64,000 bases of DNA from an uncultured Paracoccaceae bacterium (GTDB taxonomy: Bacteria > Pseudomonadota > Alphaproteobacteria > Rhodobacterales > Rhodobacteraceae). Below the pieces are notes generated by a model, which was not told where the DNA came from, searched no databases, and saw only the letters and a program-made list of their open reading frames with translations. The position numbers and the translations under genes were made by a program. Of the stretch, positions 8,922 through 16,169 are shown piece by piece. Location: NCBI GenBank assembly GCA_947488605.1, contig CANKZJ010000004.1, forward strand, positions 124,001 through 188,000, given 5' to 3'. The first letter of the stretch is position 1, and each line of letters begins with the position of its first letter.

Positions 8922-10513
8922 CTGCCACAGGCTATGATTTCATCGTGATCGGTGGGGGCTCTGCCGGTTCCGTTATCGCTGCACGCCTGAGCGAAGACCC
9001 TGCGGTGCAGGTTTTGCTGCTTGAGGCCGGTGGCAGCGACCGTCATCCGTTTTTCCACCTCCCTGCCGGTTTTGCGAAGATGACCAAAGGCATCGGGTCC
9101 TGGGGTTGGTCCACCACGCCGCAGCGCGCGATGCAGAACAAGGTGTTCAACTACACCCAAGCCAAGGTGATTGGCGGGGGGTCCGCGATCAATGCACAGA
9201 TTTATACGCGTGGGGCAGCACAGGATTATGATGAATGGCGCCAATTGGGTTGCGAAGGGTGGAGCTATGCTGACGTGCTACCCTACTTCAAGAAGTCGGA
9301 AGACAACGACACTTACGCAGGTGAATTCCACGGCAAAGGCGGTCCGATGGGGGTGTCAATGCCGTCTGCACCGCTGCCGATCTGTGATGCGTTTATCGCG
9401 GCTGCGGGGCAGGTAGGTATTCCCGAAACCAAAGATGTGAATGGCACCAAACAGGATGGTGCGGGTTATTACCAACTGACCCAGCGCAACGCACGGCGGT
9501 CTTCTGCGGCGATGGCGTTTCTTGCGCCCAACAAGGGGCGGCCAAATCTGACAATCCAGATGCAAGCGCAGGTGCGCCGCATTACTGTGGAAAATGGAAC
9601 AGCGACAGGCGTCGAGATGGCCGACGGTCGCCGCATCACCGCAGATCGTGAAGTTGTCTTATCGTCGGGGGCTATTGGCTCCCCACGCTTGTTGCAGCTT
9701 TCGGGCATTGGTCCGGCGGATCACCTGAAAGGGCTTGGGATTAACGTGGTCTTTGATCAACCGAGCGTGGGTGCAAATCTGCAAGATCATCTGGATCTCT
9801 ACGCTATCTGCGAAGTCACGGGCCCGCATACCTATGACCGCTTTGCGAAATTGCATCTCTCCGCGCTCGCCGGCTTGCAATATTTGTTTCAGCGCAAAGG
9901 ACCTGTGGCCTCCAGCTTGTTTGAAACGGGTGGTTTTTGGTATGCGGATGAGAACGCGCGGTCGCCTGATATCCAGATGCACTTGGGACTGGGTACCGGG
10001 ATTGAGGCCGGGGTAGAATCGATGCCCAACGGCGGTGTGACGCTGAATGCGTGCCACCTGCGTCCAAGATCACGCGGGACTGTGCGTCTGCAAAGCGATA
10101 ATCCAGCCGATATGCCGCTGATTGACCCAAACTATTTATCTGATCCTTATGATCGCGAGATGTCGATCCGTGGTCTGAAATTGGTACAGAACATCCTGTC
10201 TCAAGATGCGCTGAAGCCTTTCATCATGGCAGAGCGTTTGCCCGGCCCAGACGTGCGGACGGACGAGGACTACTTCAACTTCATCTGCGTGCATTCAAAG
10301 ACCTCGCACCATTGCGCTGGCACTTGTCGGATGGGCAGTGACGCTGCGGCTGTGCTAGATCCGCGTTTGCGGTTTAACGGGATTGAAGGTCTGCGGGTTG
10401 CCGACGCTTCTGTCATGCCGCAGGTGAATTCTTCGAATACTAATGCACCCTCCATCATGATTGGGGAAAAAGCAGCTGATATGATGAAACAAGATCAAGG
10501 AATAGCCATATGA
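8918..10513 (+). CDS. GMC family oxidoreductase, choline dehydrogenase-like
   Basis: Second GMC flavoenzyme, 531 residues. It starts with the dinucleotide motif GGGSAGSVIAARL and has GGGSAINAQIYTRG, the GMC signature 1 region, and the C-terminal SHHCAGTCRMG with the catalytic histidine, then VNSSNTNAPSIMIGEKAADM. The layout matches choline dehydrogenase and related alcohol dehydrogenases, but genomes in this group carry many paralogues with other alcohol substrates. It overlaps both the first GMC gene and the Dabb gene by ATGA-type junctions, so three proteins are translationally coupled. Confidence 0.88.
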   Translation: MTATGYDFIVIGGGSAGSVIAARLSEDPAVQVLLLEAGGSDRHPFFHLPAGFAKMTKGIGSWGWSTTPQRAMQNKVFNYTQAKVIGGGSAINAQIYTRGAAQDYDEWRQLGCEGWSYADVLPYFKKSEDNDTYAGEFHGKGGPMGVSMPSAPLPICDAFIAAAGQVGIPETKDVNGTKQDGAGYYQLTQRNARRSSAAMAFLAPNKGRPNLTIQMQAQVRRITVENGTATGVEMADGRRITADREVVLSSGAIGSPRLLQLSGIGPADHLKGLGINVVFDQPSVGANLQDHLDLYAICEVTGPHTYDRFAKLHLSALAGLQYLFQRKGPVASSLFETGGFWYADENARSPDIQMHLGLGTGIEAGVESMPNGGVTLNACHLRPRSRGTVRLQSDNPADMPLIDPNYLSDPYDREMSIRGLKLVQNILSQDALKPFIMAERLPGPDVRTDEDYFNFICVHSKTSHHCAGTCRMGSDAAAVLDPRLRFNGIEGLRVADASVMPQVNSSNTNAPSIMIGEKAADMMKQDQGIAI

Positions 10514-10818
10514 TCCGCCACATTGTCCTGACAAAATTCAAGCCTGAGACTGCCGAAGCGACGATTTCTGAAATCTACGCTGGATTGTCAGCGCTTGCGC
10601 AGGAACTGCCGGGTGCTCAGAACTTCACCGGTGGCCGTTCTGAGAGTCCCGAACAAATCGAGCGTGGCTACATGCATGGCTTTGTCATCGATTTCGACAG
10701 CTGGGACGCGCTGCAAAACTATGCAGATAACCCGACACATCAGATGCTTGGTGGTCAGCTTGTCGCGAATGCGGTAGGTGGGATTGGTGGCATTTTGGTG
10801 CTTGATCTGGACGTATGA
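10510..10818 (+). CDS. Dabb-domain (stress-responsive alpha/beta barrel) protein
   Basis: Small protein of 102 residues built of one Dabb ferredoxin-like domain. The start MIRHIVLTKFKPE, the central FVIDFDSWDALQNYADNP and the helix DNPTHQ are typical. Family members dimerise; some are enzymes (for example olivetolic acid cyclase) but most have no known role. It overlaps the preceding GMC gene and is followed 29 bp later by the LacI-type regulator, so it probably belongs to the sugar-oxidation operon as an accessory or a small lyase/cyclase. Confidence 0.85.
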   Translation: MIRHIVLTKFKPETAEATISEIYAGLSALAQELPGAQNFTGGRSESPEQIERGYMHGFVIDFDSWDALQNYADNPTHQMLGGQLVANAVGGIGGILVLDLDV

Positions 10819-10847
10819 CGCAGATGACAAGGGGTAAAGAAGACTGA

Positions 10848-11855
10848 ATGGGGCAAAGACCGACAATACTTGATGTAGCCAAAAAGGCTGGCGTGTCGAA
10901 ATCGACGGTCAGCCTTGTTTTGCAGAAAAATTCTGCTGTCAAAGAGTCTACCCGCGTGGCCGTGCGTCAGGCGATGGCGGATATCGGATATGTCTATAAC
11001 CGCTCTGCTGCAACACTGCGGTCGTCTTGTTCAGGGTTGATTGGATTGGTGATCAATGACCTGCGCAATCCATTTTTTGCTGAATTTGCAACTTCATTTC
11101 AAATGGAATTGGCGCAAAATGGGTTCGCAACGGTTTTGGCAAATACGGATGAAGACCCGCTGCTGCAATCACGGATGATTTCATCTTTGATTGAACACGG
11201 CGTGTCCGGGTTTGTGATATCGCCGTCTTACGGGCAAGAAGAAGACACGCTTGCGGTAATCGAGGCGGCAGGTGTGCCTGCGTTGCAGGTCTTCCGGTCA
11301 CTTTCCCAAGGAGACAATCGTTTTCCCTTTGTCGCCCCTGACTACAAGCTTGGTGGCACGCGTGCGACAGAGCATTTGTTGGAAATGGGCTGCAAGCGTA
11401 TCGCCTTTTTAGGTGGTCTCAACGGGCGCCCTGTCACCCAAGAACGCATGAGTGGATACTTGGATGTCATTGCGCGGAACAACCAAGAACCTGTTGTCTT
11501 AACTGGTGAAGCAACGCGCCAATTTGGCAAAAAGATGGTGGATAAGCTGGCCGCCGATCACCCTGACGTAGACGGCGTGATCTGCTTTAATGACCTTGTC
11601 GGCTTGGGTGTTCTATCCGCTTGTGTCGAACTTGGCATTCGGGTTGGACGTGACCTGCGGGTCGTCGGATTTGACGACATTGAAGACTGCCAAGACAGCT
11701 TTCCGGCCATGTCGTCAGTCAGTTGTCATATTCCCGATTTTGCAAAGACCACCGCAGCGCAGATTTTGTCCTGGATCAACGACGGGGTGTGCCCTCCTGA
11801 TCAGCAACGTTCTGATGTTGAGTTGGTAATCCGGGCCTCAAGCGGTCAAGCGTAA
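10848..11855 (+). CDS. LacI family transcriptional regulator
   Basis: Repressor-type regulator of 335 residues. The N-terminal helix-turn-helix and hinge (TILDVAKKAGVSKSTVSLVL, residues 6-25) are textbook LacI. The rest is a periplasmic-binding-protein-like effector domain ending in a DDIEDCQDSFPAMSSV block. It sits between two halves of a sugar catabolic locus, 29 bp after the Dabb gene and 76 bp before an oxidoreductase gene. The perfect 16-bp palindrome at 11898-11913 right after it is a strong operator candidate, so it probably controls the downstream genes and perhaps the upstream ones. The effector is unknown, probably a sugar or its oxidation product. Confidence 0.93.
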   Translation: MGQRPTILDVAKKAGVSKSTVSLVLQKNSAVKESTRVAVRQAMADIGYVYNRSAATLRSSCSGLIGLVINDLRNPFFAEFATSFQMELAQNGFATVLANTDEDPLLQSRMISSLIEHGVSGFVISPSYGQEEDTLAVIEAAGVPALQVFRSLSQGDNRFPFVAPDYKLGGTRATEHLLEMGCKRIAFLGGLNGRPVTQERMSGYLDVIARNNQEPVVLTGEATRQFGKKMVDKLAADHPDVDGVICFNDLVGLGVLSACVELGIRVGRDLRVVGFDDIEDCQDSFPAMSSVSCHIPDFAKTTAAQILSWINDGVCPPDQQRSDVELVIRASSGQA

Positions 11856-11858
11856 AAC

Positions 11859-11887
11859 TTGACGAGAAGGTCCATCATAGGTAGTTA
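11859..11887 (+). promoter_or_regulatory. Candidate promoter ahead of the Gfo/Idh/MocA gene
   Basis: TTGACG at 11859-11864 is a good -35 match; a poor -10 candidate (TAGTTA, 11882-11887) lies 17 bp downstream. The LacI-type palindrome at 11898-11913 would then cover the start of transcription, which is where a repressor site is expected. The -10 element is weak, so this is a suggestion only. Confidence 0.35.
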
Positions 11888-11897
11888 TCATTCAATG

Positions 11898-11913
11898 TTT
11901 GGAACGTTCCAAA
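11898..11913. promoter_or_regulatory. 16-bp perfect palindrome, probable LacI-family operator
   Basis: TTTGGAACGTTCCAAA is its own reverse complement over 16 bp, with the central CG step usual in LacI/GalR operators. It lies 42 bp past the LacI-type gene stop and 18 bp before the oxidoreductase start (ATG 11932). I did not find a second copy upstream of the transporter or elsewhere in the window. Confidence 0.7.
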
Positions 11914-11931
11914 AATGTGGAGATCGCTGAA

Positions 11932-13095
11932 ATGACCGAAGTCAAAGTCGCTATTTTAGGTGCGTCAGGCTGGATGGGCAAAACTCACACAATGGCCTTC
12001 CAGACGTTCCCACATTTTTTTGGGGAGGGCGGCGGCACAGCGCGGGTTGTCGCTTTGGTGTCACGCGATCCTGAGGCCGAACAGGAATTGGCGTTCCGCG
12101 CGCCGGGCGCAAAAATCCTGAAAGATTGGCAGCAGGCCATATCTGACCCAGAGGTCGATTTGATCGACATCTGCTTGCCAGACAACATGCACTACGATGT
12201 CGCGAAAGCAGCCTTGCTTGCGGGCAAGCATGTGTTTTGCGAAAAGCCATTGGCTGACACAGCAGAACAGGCAAAAGAACTGGTCGAGATTGCCACTCAG
12301 ATGGGCGTTATCACGCGCGTCGGCCATGCCTTCCCGCGCAATCCGGTTCATGATCTGGCCAAGGAGATCATCGACAACGGTGAAATCGGTGAGATCAAGA
12401 TGTTCAAAGGCTGCCAGCATGTTGATATGTTTGGCGACCCACTTGCCCCGTATATGTGGCGGGCAAACGGTGATCTCGCGCCCACGGGTATCGTGGGCGA
12501 TACCGGAAGCCACGTCTTTAGTTTCATGGAATTTCTGGTTGGTCGGGTTAGCTCACTAATCGCAGACAGTTTTGTCGTGACGGACAAGCGCCCTGTTGTT
12601 GCGGGGGCCGCTTTTGGCGATGATAATACTCTGACGGGGGATGAAGATTGGGCCGATGTTACCAATCCAGACGGTTCCAATATCTTATGCACCTTTGCAA
12701 ATGGTGCGCGCGGACTGGTCGATTTTAGCCGTGTCGCAACGGGCCGCAAATTCATGCAGACCTATGAAATCTACGGCACCAAAGGCAGCCTTTCTTACAC
12801 CTATGACGAGGTCAGCCGCCTTCGGTTCTATTCCAACGATGACAAGGTTGGTCGGCGCGGTTATCGCGCGATTGATGTGGGTCCCGAACATGAGACCTAC
12901 AAAGCCTTCTTGCCGCTGCCGAATTTCGGACTTGGCTATAATGAAAGCAAAATCATCGAGGCGGCAGAGGTTGTGCGTTCCATCACCACCAATCAACCCA
13001 TGTGGCCCACGTTCGAGACAGGCCATCATATTTGCCAGATCGTCGATGCCTGCATGGCATCGTCGCGCCTGGAACGCTGGGTCGATATCGACTGA
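11932..13095 (+). CDS. Gfo/Idh/MocA family oxidoreductase
   Basis: NAD(P)-dependent sugar oxidoreductase of 387 residues. It has an N-terminal Rossmann fold (VAILGASGWMGKTH), the family EKPLADT motif near residue 105, which carries the cofactor-binding and catalytic lysine, and a C-terminal alpha/beta substrate domain. The start is ATG 11932, because GGAG at 11919-11922 is well spaced; the open frame back to 11899 runs through the operator and is not used. The overall look recalls ThuB-like proteins of disaccharide catabolism, which act on 3-keto-sugars. Together with GMC enzymes this fits a route with a keto-sugar intermediate, but that is inference. Confidence 0.88.
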   Translation: MTEVKVAILGASGWMGKTHTMAFQTFPHFFGEGGGTARVVALVSRDPEAEQELAFRAPGAKILKDWQQAISDPEVDLIDICLPDNMHYDVAKAALLAGKHVFCEKPLADTAEQAKELVEIATQMGVITRVGHAFPRNPVHDLAKEIIDNGEIGEIKMFKGCQHVDMFGDPLAPYMWRANGDLAPTGIVGDTGSHVFSFMEFLVGRVSSLIADSFVVTDKRPVVAGAAFGDDNTLTGDEDWADVTNPDGSNILCTFANGARGLVDFSRVATGRKFMQTYEIYGTKGSLSYTYDEVSRLRFYSNDDKVGRRGYRAIDVGPEHETYKAFLPLPNFGLGYNESKIIEAAEVVRSITTNQPMWPTFETGHHICQIVDACMASSRLERWVDID

Positions 13096-13115
13096 ACAAA
13101 GAAAGCGAGCTGCCC

Positions 13116-15206
13116 GTGACGACACGTGTTCCTCAATCGACCCTTGATGCATTGACTGACGTCGAGATGCCGCGCCTGCGCCCAGATCCTGAATTCAATG
13201 ATCATGCATTGATTGCTGGGTATGATGTTCCCGTGCATCGGTGCGGGTGCTTGATTGTGGGCAGTGGTGCGGCAGGATTGCGTGCAGCCGTAGAAGCCAG
13301 ACGACGTGGTGCAGATGTGACGATCATCAGCCAAAGTGCTTGGGGTGGTACGTCGGCTTGTTCAGGGTCGGACAAACAAACGCTGCACACCGCCAATACT
13401 GCCGATCAAGGTGATAATTTCAAAGATATGGCGCGGTCGATCCGGGCGGGCGGCGCGATGGACGAAGATACAGCCTATATCGAAGCCGTGGGGTCGACCC
13501 GCGCGATGGCATCCTTGCAATTTATGGGGCTTCCGTTGCCACAGGACAGTCTTGGCGGCACGCTGCGCTACAAGACAGATCATGACGAAGTTGGCCGCGC
13601 GACAAGTTGCGGGCCACGCACGTCACGCCTGATGGTCAAGGTTTTGGCCACCGAGGCCTTGCACCTTGATATCCCCTTCTTGAACCAGACGACTGCAGTG
13701 AAAGTCTTAACAGACGGCGCTGGCGATACCCGTCGGGTCGTCGGACTATTGGCCATTCGACCCAAGGATAAGTCCGACACAAACCCTTATGGCCTGACGC
13801 TTTTCCAATGCGCAGCACTTGTAATCGCCGCAGGCGGCCCGGGCGAGCTTTACCGTGACAGCGTGTTTCCAAACGGATGCTTTGGCACGCTTGGTTTGGC
13901 ACTCGAAGCGGGGTTGGAGCTGGTCAACATTACCGAAAGTCAGTTTGGCATTGGCACACGCCGCGAAGGGTTCCCTTGGAATCTATCGGGGACCTACGTT
14001 CAGGTGATCCCGCATATTTATTCGATTGATGACGAAGGCATAGAACATCATTTTTTGGCCGACTATTATCGCACCACGCAAGAACTGGCGTCGAATGTTT
14101 TTCGCAAAGGCTATCAATGGCCTTTCCATGCGTCGCGGATGTTGGATTTTCAATCAAGCCTTGTCGATCTGGCGATCTACCGCGAGGGTCAAAAGGGCCG
14201 ACGCGTCTTTATGGACTTCAACCGAAACCCGCTTCAGGTGCCCGGCGATCAGCCATTCAGTCTCGACCGGTTAGACACAGATGTGCTTAGTTATCTGCAG
14301 ACAGCAGGGGCGTCCCATGATGCGCCGATTGACCGACTGCGGCACATGAATCCGCTCGCGATAGAGCTTTATAAGCGCTACAAAGTGGACATCACAAAAG
14401 ACCCATTGGAATTCGCCGTCAATAATCAGCACATGAATGGTGGTATTGCTGTCGACACATGGGGCCGGACAAACATCAGTGGCATTTATGCGATCGGCGA
14501 GGCCGCAGGTACGCATGGTGCGACACGGCCGGGTGGATCGGCACTGAATGCAGGACAGGTTTTTGGCACACGTGTTGCCGAACACATCGCCGCAAACCGG
14601 CAGGCAATGAAGGCAGTTGATATCGACGCTCTCGATCAGGCGACGCGTGCCATCGCGCAGATAGAGGCGGTTCTTGTGCCTGATAGTGACCTGACGGTCG
14701 CGCACATCCGGGAAGATGTGCAGGCACGGATGAGCGATCAAGCAGGGATTCTTTGCACCCCTAATGGCGTGTCTGAGGGGCGTGCAGCTGCGACCGCGCT
14801 AAGTGCCGCAATCCGCGCTAGTGGTATCGCATTTAGCCGCCCAAACGAGGTGGCGCGGGTACTGCAATGGCAACAAATGGCGCTTGCCTCCGAGGCTGTT
14901 CTGGCTGCACTTGATAGTTACATCGCGAACGGTGGTGGTAGCCGTGGCGCACGCGTGGTCTGCGACCCTGAGGGGGACGCGATACCGATGTCATCCCGGG
15001 GACCGCTCGCGGATGTACGCTTCCGTACCGAACGGGCGGCAGACAAAGAGCAACAAATCATTGTCAGGTTAGATGGCGAGAAAATGGTCATGACTACCCG
15101 CGAAAACCGGTCTTTTGATGAAGCCGACAAAGCCTTTTTTGAACGTGATTGGCCTGCGTGGCTGACAGGTGGCGTATACGATCTAGAAGGCAAGGCAGGC
15201 GCGTAG
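13116..15206 (+). CDS. FAD-binding oxidoreductase, fumarate reductase/aspartate oxidase-like
   Basis: Flavoprotein of about 696 residues. FAD motif LIVGSGAAGLRAAVEARRRG lies near residues 45-65, the succinate dehydrogenase/fumarate reductase-like substrate domain is in the middle, and the second FAD contact GIYAIGEAAGTHGATRPGGS is near residue 455. The C-terminal helical domain matches the aspartate-oxidase/APS-reductase layout. Start GTG 13116 follows a purine-rich stretch; ATG 13167 is an alternative. It ends in a TAGTG overlap with the KDG kinase gene. Substrate unknown; context suggests a sugar acid or keto-sugar. Confidence 0.8.
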   Translation: MTTRVPQSTLDALTDVEMPRLRPDPEFNDHALIAGYDVPVHRCGCLIVGSGAAGLRAAVEARRRGADVTIISQSAWGGTSACSGSDKQTLHTANTADQGDNFKDMARSIRAGGAMDEDTAYIEAVGSTRAMASLQFMGLPLPQDSLGGTLRYKTDHDEVGRATSCGPRTSRLMVKVLATEALHLDIPFLNQTTAVKVLTDGAGDTRRVVGLLAIRPKDKSDTNPYGLTLFQCAALVIAAGGPGELYRDSVFPNGCFGTLGLALEAGLELVNITESQFGIGTRREGFPWNLSGTYVQVIPHIYSIDDEGIEHHFLADYYRTTQELASNVFRKGYQWPFHASRMLDFQSSLVDLAIYREGQKGRRVFMDFNRNPLQVPGDQPFSLDRLDTDVLSYLQTAGASHDAPIDRLRHMNPLAIELYKRYKVDITKDPLEFAVNNQHMNGGIAVDTWGRTNISGIYAIGEAAGTHGATRPGGSALNAGQVFGTRVAEHIAANRQAMKAVDIDALDQATRAIAQIEAVLVPDSDLTVAHIREDVQARMSDQAGILCTPNGVSEGRAAATALSAAIRASGIAFSRPNEVARVLQWQQMALASEAVLAALDSYIANGGGSRGARVVCDPEGDAIPMSSRGPLADVRFRTERAADKEQQIIVRLDGEKMVMTTRENRSFDEADKAFFERDWPAWLTGGVYDLEGKAGA

Positions 15207-16138
15207 TGTTGACCTTTAAATCCCCAAAAGTTGCGGCCATTGGCGAAGCGATGATCGAAATGGCGGTGGTTGGTGAAAACCAATACCGTCGCAGTTTTGC
15301 AGGTGATACCTTCAATACGGCATGGCACATGGCGCAAGTTCTGGGGGAAACGGCACAGGTGGCTTTCGTTACCTGCGTCGGTACTGATACAGTGTCTGAC
15401 CGTTTCGTTGCGCAATTGAAAGATGATGGGCTTGCGACATCGGGTGTTCGCTGTGTTGCCGATCGCAACATGGGTCTTTACCTGATTGAACTCGACGGTG
15501 TTGAGCGCAGCTTTCATTATTGGCGCAACGCCTCCGCAGCAAAACTCTTGGCCGATGATCAAGAATGGCTCGATGCCGCGATTGAGGGTGCCGGGCTGAT
15601 CCATATCTCTGGAATTACTCTTGCCATTCTTTCAGCCGACGCGCGGACAAGATTGCTTGACGCTTTGAAGAAGGCACGCAGCACCGGTGCGCGGGTTTCA
15701 TTTGATCCAAATATCCGGCCGATGCTTTGGGCATCTGTGGATGAAACGCGTTCAACGGTCTCTGATTTTCTCAAATTGACCGACATCGCGTTGCCGAGCT
15801 TTGACGACGAGCAAACCCTTTGGGGCGATGCATCGCCAGCGGTGACAATTGGCAGAATAACCTCAGCAGGCGTTTCAGAAGTTGTCGTCAAGAATGGCGC
15901 AGGTCCGACTTTCATGCGGAATACCACTGATGAATTCATCCTTGAGACACCTACCATTGCGGATATTCGGGACACATCCGGCGCAGGTGATGCATTCAAT
16001 GCCGGCTACCTTGCGGCGCGTTTGACGGGGCGGACCGTTGGCGACGCTATTGGGTGTGGCCAAAAACTGTCGGGTGAAGTGATCCAGCATTTTGGCGCAC
16101 GCATTCCCAAGGGTAGCATTCCAGTGTCTCAGTTTTGA
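15206..16138 (+). CDS. kdgK: 2-keto-3-deoxygluconate kinase (PfkB family)
   Basis: Ribokinase/PfkB sugar kinase of 310 residues, predicted to phosphorylate 2-keto-3-deoxygluconate for the Entner-Doudoroff route. The start VAAIGEAMIEMAV, then AGDTFNTAWHMAQVLG and the long RSFHYWRNASAAKLL stretch are specific to KdgK rather than fructokinase. The C-terminal catalytic motif DTSGAGDAFNAG is intact. GTG 15206 overlaps the stop of the FAD gene, so it is the end of the sugar operon. The kinase says the pathway probably ends in a 2-keto-3-deoxy acid. Confidence 0.88.
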   Translation: MLTFKSPKVAAIGEAMIEMAVVGENQYRRSFAGDTFNTAWHMAQVLGETAQVAFVTCVGTDTVSDRFVAQLKDDGLATSGVRCVADRNMGLYLIELDGVERSFHYWRNASAAKLLADDQEWLDAAIEGAGLIHISGITLAILSADARTRLLDALKKARSTGARVSFDPNIRPMLWASVDETRSTVSDFLKLTDIALPSFDDEQTLWGDASPAVTIGRITSAGVSEVVVKNGAGPTFMRNTTDEFILETPTIADIRDTSGAGDAFNAGYLAARLTGRTVGDAIGCGQKLSGEVIQHFGARIPKGSIPVSQF

Positions 16139-16169
16139 CTTAAGCGGCCCCAGATCGCTAAGAACAGGA

